Shown here piece by piece: positions 57,664 through 64,000 of a stretch of DNA of 64,000 nt. Position numbers and translations under genes: made by a program. The notes beneath the pieces were generated by a model. It saw only the letters and a list, made by a program, of their open reading frames with translations. It was not told where the DNA came from and did not search any database. The DNA lies in NCBI RefSeq assembly GCF_037126465.1, contig NC_088203.1, positions 55,341,581 to 55,405,580 of the forward strand, written 5' to 3'. How positions within the stretch are numbered: position 1 is the first letter of the stretch; each line of letters begins with the position of its first letter. Source of the stretch: Ornithodoros turicata (Eukaryota; Arthropoda; Arachnida; Ixodida; Argasidae).

Positions 57664-59137
57664 GGCACCAGGGCTGTATGAAAAGCAGTATATGTGACCC
57701 CTGCTGAAATCCGCGACCCTAGACTTACCTGTGATTAGTGAATACAGAAAATGCCTAGTCGTGCGCACGGATTATATCAAACGCTCGCGCGTGTAGCGTC
57801 CAGTCGTCCATCCGTCGAACCTGTTGCACGAAGTGCGAGCGCTATGTGGTTGCCAGATCACATATGAAACGGAATCGAAAACGAAACTTTGCAACTATCG
57901 CCCATAAATCACGAAATGAGCCATCAATACATCATGACATCTTTCAACAACGATATTTAACAGTTGTCATGCTCTGGCCCTGTTATTCCTATGGACGCAA
58001 ACATATTACTCGGATTATTTTGCTTCCTATCTCTTGGTTGCTCTGTTCCTCTTCCTGTTTATTGCCATGCGCACGAAAAATGCGAGGTTAGCACCAGCGC
58101 GTCTTTGGCCACAGGGCCACAGCTGCCACATTTCGGTTTGTTCCTGATTACAGATATATTGTTATGAGGTACGTATATTTCGGTCTCGATTTGAACATTG
58201 TGTACGTTGATTCACCACGTCATATTTTTCTCCCGTATGCCAAGAACATACATCATGTGCCGAGAATTTGCGGACGCGCAGTTTCTTTTGTGGTGTTCAT
58301 ACATAGAAACGCGCGTCGAGTATTAAATGAAAGTGTTTCTCAGAAGTCCCCCGCATGAATAATTCGTAAGCGGATGGCGTTATCGAAAGGGTTTCTCTTC
58401 ATCAACATCTCAGAGACGTCGTGTATTAGCGGGATAGTGAGGGATTAGTCTTGCAGTATGTTCATTGATTCAGTCAATATTTAGTTGCGCCCCGGGCGTC
58501 TTCCGTCCTTACCTTTACCACAGAGAACTGGTATGTTGAAAACTTCTACGAAAAAGAAAAGCGCGTCGACTCTTTCAAGTAATAAATGTGTTTCGGTTTA
58601 CAAAGTTCTGTCCCGAAGTAGCCGTACAATTGAACTTGCATGTCCGTTACTGTAGCTCCAGTTGTGGTATAGTAACTGTCAGATATTGGTTGCATAGATT
58701 TTGAGGAACTAGTTTATTCCTATTGTGTCATAGATATTTAGTATAACGTGAAATCACCTAAAAATAGGTCACTATCTGGAAGTGTTGCTGCAGGTGAAAT
58801 ACAGAAAACAATTGCAGTATTCTGAATGATATATCAAATGAGTTACTACAAACGTGTTATCAAAAATCCCTCCCAATGATTCATTGTCACAGTCGACAGG
58901 CTCCTACTTTGATGACTTGCTTTAGTAGACCCTGTATTGAGATCTGACTCAGAACTGATCTTAACTTTTGTATATGAACACATAAGCTCAACATATTTTA
59001 TATTCTATATTTTATATACATATATCTTATATACATATTTTATATTTTATATATTTTGAGAACAATAATTACATAAAAAGAATAAGAGAAATTTAATTTG
59101 TGGCATCTCTACATAACTGGCTTTATGAATTCCCTAG
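57664..59137. promoter_or_regulatory. Divergent intergenic region of Element B
   Basis: 1.47 kb between the start codons of the two Element B genes. CpG-richer next to the accessory gene (57770-57845, GCTCGCGCGTGTAGCG) and very AT-rich next to the transposase (58985-59060, repeated TATATTTTATAT words). A 3' splice-like CCCTAG sits directly before the transposase ATG, so an untranslated first exon upstream is possible. Confidence 0.45.
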
Positions 59138-61521
59138 ATGCCTGGTGTACGGTACTTGTGCTGTCCAAGGTGCCAGTGGAAGACGTTCACCTTAAGGTAT
59201 CTTCTTCGACACTTCGGCGCAAGCCATGGGCACGAAGGAAATTGGGTGTGTGGATTAAACCACTGTATGAAATCGTTTTCACGATATTATGCGTATCGAA
59301 ATCATGTTGCACGCGAGCATCAGACTCTACTGGAAGAAGACACCGGGGTTGGGACAACAGAAGTCAACACAGACCCCTCAACAGATTATGACCGTGCAGC
59401 AGCAGCGTCTGTTCACGAATCCCACATGCGTGAAGCCAGTGAAGTAGAGGAGCATGACCCTTCAGTTGCAAGACCAGACAGTGTGAAGCAACTAGCTCTC
59501 CTATTGCTGAAATGGAAAGAAGGCAGACGTCTTCCAGACAGCACGCTCAATGAAATCACAAACGATGTGATCCTGTACATCCAAGGTTTAGCTGAGCAAG
59601 GACCTCCTGGGGATGTGCAAGAACGGTTGCTGTCACTCACGGAGCAGGGCATTGAGCAACTGAAGACGAGACTCGGCCGGGAAAGTTACTGGAAGGCATT
59701 TCTGCCATTTGTTGAGCCTCAAGAAGTGCAACTGGGTCGGAACGACCGTGGCAAAACTGACGTGTTCCACTATGTGCCCATTCGTGATGTTTTAAAGAAC
59801 GTGCTACAGGTCCCCGGCACATTCGAAACTCTGCAACAACCAAGCATAGAGGAGGGTCGTCTTTCAACTGTCTTTCACGGAACAGCATTTCAGGAGCACT
59901 CCTACTTTTCTGGAAACACATCTAAACTGTGCTTACAACTCTACAGTGATGAGTTCGAAGTCTGCGATCCACTGGGGAGTAAGAGAGGTATCCATAAACT
60001 CGTCGCCGTGTACTTCACTCTTCTAAACCTACCACAGCAATCAAGATCATCTATCTCAAATATTCATCTCGTCCTCCTTGCGAAGGACAAACATGTAAAT
60101 ACTTATGGACTAGACAATATACTTGCCCCACTATTGAAAGACATTGCTTTCCTTGAGACGGAAGGAATTGTTGTTGAGGGGCAAACGCTGAAAGGAACAG
60201 TGCTCGTAGTTACAGGAGACAATTTGTCACTTCACCGCCTCGGCGGATTCAAGTGCAGTTTCACACAAGGTAGGATATGCAGGTTCTGCTTGGCGCTTCG
60301 TCACGAAATCGGTTTCAAACACCAGGAACAGGACTTCGTACTTCGAACACCGACAGCTCACCAACATCACCTATGTATGCTCAGAGCCGGTGCATCAACT
60401 GTGCCCCTCTATGGTGTAAAGGAGCCTTGTGCTTTGACGTTTTCAGGTTTTGACCCAACATGCCACCTGCCTCCTGACGTGATGCATGACGTTCTCGAGG
60501 GTATAATCCCATTTGTACTTAAGCACGTAACTGCAAGCCTTATATCCTTCCAGTTCTTTGCCCTAGATGATCTTAACAAGGAAATCATTCACTTTCCCTA
60601 TGCTGTAAATGATAGAAGAAACAAGCCAGAACAGCTTTCCCGTGACTTTATCTACAAGAAAGGCAGCATCAAGGGAAATGCAAGTCAAATTTTTTGTTTG
60701 TTTCGCCACCTTGGGTGTTATGTGGGGGATCGTGTGCCTTCTGACTGTCCGGTTTGGAGACTGTACACTTTACTAAGAGAGGTCGTTGACCTTATTATGG
60801 CAAGAAGCATTCCTGTGACTCACATACCATACCTTCAACGTTGCATCACCATGTTTCTGGTAGATTTTCATGATCAATTTCCATCCACAGCAGTTCCACC
60901 GAAGATGCATTTTTTAGTGCATTATCCATCATATATCCAGAAGTACGGTCCCCTCAGAGGTCTCTGGGCTATGCGCTTTGAGGCCAAGCATCAATATTTC
61001 AAAGACACTGCCCGTAAAACACGCAATTTTAAGAACATCACCCTCAGTTTGACCACAAGACATCAGTGCCTACAGATGTACATGTTTTCGCAGAGTTCTA
61101 GTGAAAATAAACTCACAACAGCAGGCAGCAAACCATGCCTCATTGAGCACTTGCCAGATGTACTCAAGTTGTACCTTAGTCATCAGATGATTCTTTGTGA
61201 GAGTAGTGTTGTGCTAAAATCTGTCACTATTAATGGCACTGTATGTTCGTCAGGCTGTGTGTTTGTAGCTAAGGTTACCGATGATGACCTTCCAGAGTTT
61301 TTTCAAATCTGTGACATTTATGCTGTCAATCGGATGATTCTTGGAGTTGCGCAAGTTTTGCAGACTGTGGAGTTTGACAAGCACTTCCACCTGTATGTTA
61401 TCAATTTTACTTCCGAATACAGAGTTGTGGACAATCTTCAGGACATTGGATATGAACCGCTTTTTGTTCAGATGCGAGGGAACAGGCATATAATCAATCC
61501 CCGCCATGCATTATGCTAAAA
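59138..61521 (+). CDS. Element B transposase (CACTA-like), 793 residues, intact
   Basis: A single open frame. Two C2H2-like fingers (CCPRCQWKTF...HFGASHGH; CGLNHC...HVAREH) at residues 8-62, then an acidic linker with a helical part (about 110-190). Core: FHYVPIRDVL, LQLYSDEFEVCDPLGSKRGIHKL, VTGDNLSLHRLGGFKCSF (Asp about 359) with CRFC, LPPDVMHDVLEG (Asp about 450), KMHFLVHYP and AMRFEAKHQYFK (Glu about 615), then a C-terminal domain (GCVFVAK, LPEFFQICDIYAVN). The spacing of the three acids suits an RNase H-like DDE transposase; the triad is my inference. It should bind and cut the Element B ends, perhaps with the accessory protein. It aligns along its length with the Element A transposase. 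Confidence 0.88.
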
Positions 61522-62640
61522 AGAAGAGGTACATGGGACAGTCTTCATTTTTGAGAAGTCCCCAAGTTCCAAAGGTTACATCTGTAGTTCTGTGATTTCT
61601 GTGGATGCATGACCATATATCCTTAGAATATCCAGCTGGCAGTAATATCTGTTTTATACAGCATGCAGAATTCAAAGTTGTTTATTGCAAATGCGTCAAG
61701 ATGTCATGAATGTCATCAGTATGTTATTTCATTTCTATGTTTATATCCATTTCAGACCTGTCTACATTACTGTGTTCTAACGTAATTTGTTGTGTGCTAC
61801 TTTGTAATCTGTTCTTAATCAATGCAGTTCACTTTACTCTATTTTGGGAGTACTTACATTGCCACTTATGTCAGCTTTAATGTGCATCACATTTTATACC
61901 GTACGTTAAACTGGCGATAGATGTCGTGCTAAATTTACAGTTGAATAACATTTTATATTTGTTTTGTATAAGTACTTGTCTTTGACAGTTATTTTCTATC
62001 CCTAACGGTTCCTTTGTTGTTGTGTCACAGCTAGTGTATGAAACACCATTTTGAAATGTTTCACCCTTGAAAATAAACAGCATGTCGGCATATCCATGCA
62101 TGTTACAATGTGGCCAGCCACATAATGCGTCTTTGGGTGTCCTATGGCACTCAATTTCTTCATGAAATTATCACTCTGATCTCAGTTGTCTCGCAGTAAA
62201 GTAGATGGTACTTTTAAGACGCTGCACTCCAAGTGCTTCCGCTTTGACCTACTATTGAGGCTTGAGCTAGCATTCATTATATCACATGTTTGGATTTTCT
62301 TGTCTCTCTCTTCTGTTTCATGTAGACAAGTTGTTCACGACCCATACCCTCTTCCCGCATGAACACTGCTTAAATGTATTTATGCATATATATAAAATAT
62401 ACGGAGAAAAAGGTGAATCGATCCGAGATTACAAGCAGAAAATACGAATACAGGGGAGTTTATTAAAGATGAAGGCGGCAAGTCGACACTGCAACAGCAG
62501 CCTGTCTTTGACATTTGCAGGCCCTGTTATCCTATATAAATATATAAGTAGGTGCAAGGTTAAATCGTGCGGGCGGCCACGAAATTAAAATATAAAGTGC
62601 TGCTGTCGCAACGTAAGCCGTTCCGCCTTAAGTTGTAATA
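61522..62640. other. 3' flank of the Element B transposase gene
   Basis: No further gene. Contains AATAAA words (for example near 62075) and a GGGGAGTTTATTA word (about 62455) that reappears in the palindrome at 62798-62936. Confidence 0.5.
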
Positions 62641-62675
62641 AACTCCCTCCTTTTTTGTTTGTTTGTAATCTTTGA

Positions 62676-62699
62676 TATATATATATATGGTTGTTTTGT

Positions 62700-62757
<58 letters not shown>
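62676..62757. repeat. (TA)n microsatellite
   Basis: A long TA dinucleotide run, interrupted once by GGTTGTTTTGTTCG near 62690. Confidence 0.9.
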
Positions 62758-62761
<4 letters not shown>

Positions 62762-62797
62762 AGAAGCTTGGGAGGGCGGTTGACCACGAGAATGAAA

Positions 62798-62936
62798 TAA
62801 GCAGGAAAAATCAGAAGACGACAAAGAGCTTACAGGAAAACACAAAGGGGAGTTTATTCTATCCCTATATGTGTTAATAAACTCCCCTTTGTGTTTTCCT
62901 GTAAGCTCTTTGTCGTCTTCTGATTTTTCCTGCTTA
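62798..62936. repeat. Perfect palindrome: 61-bp arms, 17-base loop
   Basis: 62798-62858 is exactly reverse-complemented by 62876-62936; the loop is CTATCCCTATATGTGTT. It borders the TA microsatellite. It matches 55158-55244 in style and loop length but not in sequence. Confidence 0.88.
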
Positions 62937-63011
62937 TATATATATACACATATATTACAAACAGTAACACAATTAGAAAGAAAACTATACACAAACTTTC
63001 AGCATTGTGTG

Positions 63012-63212
63012 GCATACACCCCTTTTGCACTGATATGAGTGTTCCAAAATTTAGGATGGTGTGTAACATAAGTGTGATTGGGGTGTGTTGGTACATTACG
63101 CCCTTTTTACACCAATACGGGTGCTTAGTGGAGTGTAGTATAAGTGCAATTCGGGTGTGTCCCCATAGTACACCCTTTTCACACCAGGAAGGGCGTAAAA
63201 AAATTTACTGTG
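63012..63212. repeat. Element B right terminus and subterminal array
   Basis: TACACCCC, GGTGTGTAA, GGGTGTGT, TACGCCC, TTTACACC, GGTGTGTCC, TACACCC and TTCACACC words, then the terminal repeat ending CTGTG at 63212. Confidence 0.85.
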
Positions 63213-63404
63213 TACCGGAATGGATGCTTCCTGTTGTGGACAATCTAAAAAATACACGCCTTATGGTACACGAGCTCACCATCCTAGTTCCTGGAAACAT
63301 TTCGCACTGTATTTGAGGACTGCTCTGTCATAGTCCATACCTGCGGCCCCTAGAGCAATGATCATCCTTGTTTTCTCTTGGTTGGAATACGCGGTGCTTG
63401 CCAT

Positions 63405-63534
63405 CGCTGCCGTTTACTTGTTTATTGCGTTCACTGAGACAGGAGTGCAAGACGCTCCAAAAATGTATTTCCTTCCCTACCTGTCAACATGTCGGGTGAC
63501 CTCATTTTTGATAAGATAGCTCTGATTCCCGTAG
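63405..63534. other. Flank between the mariner-type gene and the second LINE
   Basis: 130 bp; should contain the outer end of the mariner-type element, but no terminal repeat partner was found. Confidence 0.35.
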
Positions 63535-64000
63535 ACCCCGCAGGAGGCACCGGCTTCGGCTGGTGTTTGGTGAGTGGCGCCACCACGGACCCCAACCCCC
63601 AGTCCTAAAGTGTTATCCGTACCGTGCCGAGGGGGTGAAAGGCGAAGGGTAGAAGCCTTGAACGGTGGCGGTCGGGGTCGTGGTCAAACCCCGGCCGATG
63701 GGTTTTTCTTAAAACTCCGGGACCTTCCCGCATGTATGAATGTGAAGTGTGGGTGACCAATGGGAACATTCATTTTCTTAAACCTCTTATGATAAAACAT
63801 CCTTCTCCTCCCTCGATCGCGGGCGGCAAGCGCCCGCGGACCGAAGTGTCTTCAAACAGGTGTTTGACACCTTTCAAACTAAATACGTTGTCGTTAGTAC
63901 TGTGAGCACCGAGACTGAAAAAAGCACTCCACTCGGCAAAATGTCGCCATTCTTCATTGAGAAGGCGGTGGCGTCTCTATCAAAGAATGTGACTGAAATT
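63535..64000 (+). mobile_element. Second copy of the 5.4-kb LINE, 5' part, runs off the right edge
   Basis: The 5' UTR (63535-63760) closely matches 26313-26533. ORF1 follows but is shifted: GGKRPRTEVSS reads in one frame and FDTFQTKYVVVSTVSTETEK...PLGKMSPFFIEK in another, so a frameshift lies near 63860. At protein level it is clearly diverged from the intact copy. The 3' end and target duplication lie outside the window. Confidence 0.88.

Larger units (their letters stand above)
44856..63212. mobile_element. Element B: 18.4-kb CACTA-like DNA transposon with two intact divergent genes
   Basis: The termini CACAGTAAATTTTTTTAC... at 44856 and their reverse complement ending at 63212 match over 22 bp with one difference; TA flanks both (44854-44855, 63213-63214), or GTAC if the ends are set two bases inward. 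Subterminal TACACCC/GGGTGTA words fill 44873-45002 and 63012-63200. Genes: a ten-exon accessory gene leftward (57663 to 45258) and a single-exon transposase rightward (59138 to 61521), with 1.47 kb between their starts. The distance from each gene end to the nearest terminus (about 0.40 and 1.69 kb) nearly equals that in Element A (0.37 and 1.64 kb). It is inserted in a mariner-type transposase gene. Introns and flanks carry several smaller elements. It looks structurally complete. Confidence 0.92.
43918..63404 (-). pseudogene. Tc1/mariner-type transposase gene, split by Element B and a LINE tail
   Basis: The minus-strand gene starts at 63404 (MASTAYSNQEKTRMIIALGAA). The N-terminal part is 63213-63404 with one frameshift. 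After Element B the frame continues at 44855 (SRQTNKVLKEVGDG, VSLRTVAKRVQTSKSSALRIL, a helix-turn-helix region). Catalytic boxes: first Asp in ILTDEAHFYHI, split by a 43-bp insertion (44517-44559); second Asp in WFQHDGDPPHSARRAV; third in ARCPDLKPMDLWG. It ends at 43918 after DTIRRAHLCIAADGEHFEHF. Other damage is a TAG near 44390 and a frameshift near 44000. The frame over the Element B site is kept when Element B and one TA are subtracted. The element's own terminal repeats were not found. Confidence 0.85.

Noticed and set aside
44856..63212. Maverick/Polinton or Helitron for the 18-kb element
   Set aside because: No DNA polymerase B, capsid, ATPase or Rep/helicase frame, and the terminal repeats are about 22 bp. 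Gene content fits a CACTA-like element.

Overview
The window looks like a piece of a repeat-rich animal chromosome, probably an arthropod. An arachnid such as a tick is my guess from the general look of the LINE, Gypsy and SINE families; no database search was possible. Evidence for a eukaryote is GT-AG introns in phase, LTR and non-LTR retrotransposons with target duplications, a tRNA-derived SINE and many DNA transposons. I see no host gene, rRNA, true tRNA or CRISPR: almost everything interpretable is transposon, and most elements sit inside other elements.

Left nest (about 2.3-25.5 kb). A P-element-like THAP transposase gene (3344-5444 and 24846-25470, + strand) is split by a Gypsy LTR retrotransposon (5445-24845, - strand). 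The Gypsy gag-pol is split by a tRNA-derived SINE (22366-22534) and, just upstream of the RT YLDD box, by a 12.5-kb DNA transposon here named Element A (7172-19656). One intron of an Element A gene holds a large foldback repeat, and that foldback is split by a 5'-truncated LINE tail (13792-14474). Target duplications, or frames that rejoin when an insertion is subtracted, support each layer.

Middle (25.5-43.9 kb). A full-length 5.4-kb LINE (26313-31740, both ORFs open, 12-bp target duplication) is followed by remnants of ISL2EU/Harbinger-like, PIF/Harbinger and piggyBac-like transposases, with long stretches in which I recognise nothing.

Right nest (43.9-63.4 kb). A Tc1/mariner-type transposase gene (43918-44855 and 63213-63404, - strand) is interrupted by a 43-bp LINE tail and by an 18.36-kb DNA transposon, Element B (44856-63212). 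A second copy of the 5.4-kb LINE starts at 63535 and runs off the window.

The main result is the pair of large DNA transposons, A and B. They have unrelated termini (CACTCTTAGAAAAAAG versus CACAGTAAATTTTTTTAC), a TA duplication, and dense family-specific subterminal repeats, which is a CACTA/EnSpm-like layout. They share one plan. From a central divergent promoter they encode (i) an 800-residue-class transposase with N-terminal C2H2 fingers and conserved GDNLS, MHDVLEG and EAKHQY boxes, and (ii) a 9- or 10-exon gene for a 484- or 523-residue protein resembling the SAMD3-like proteins annotated in many animals. In Element B both genes are uninterrupted, so it could be, or recently have been, autonomous.
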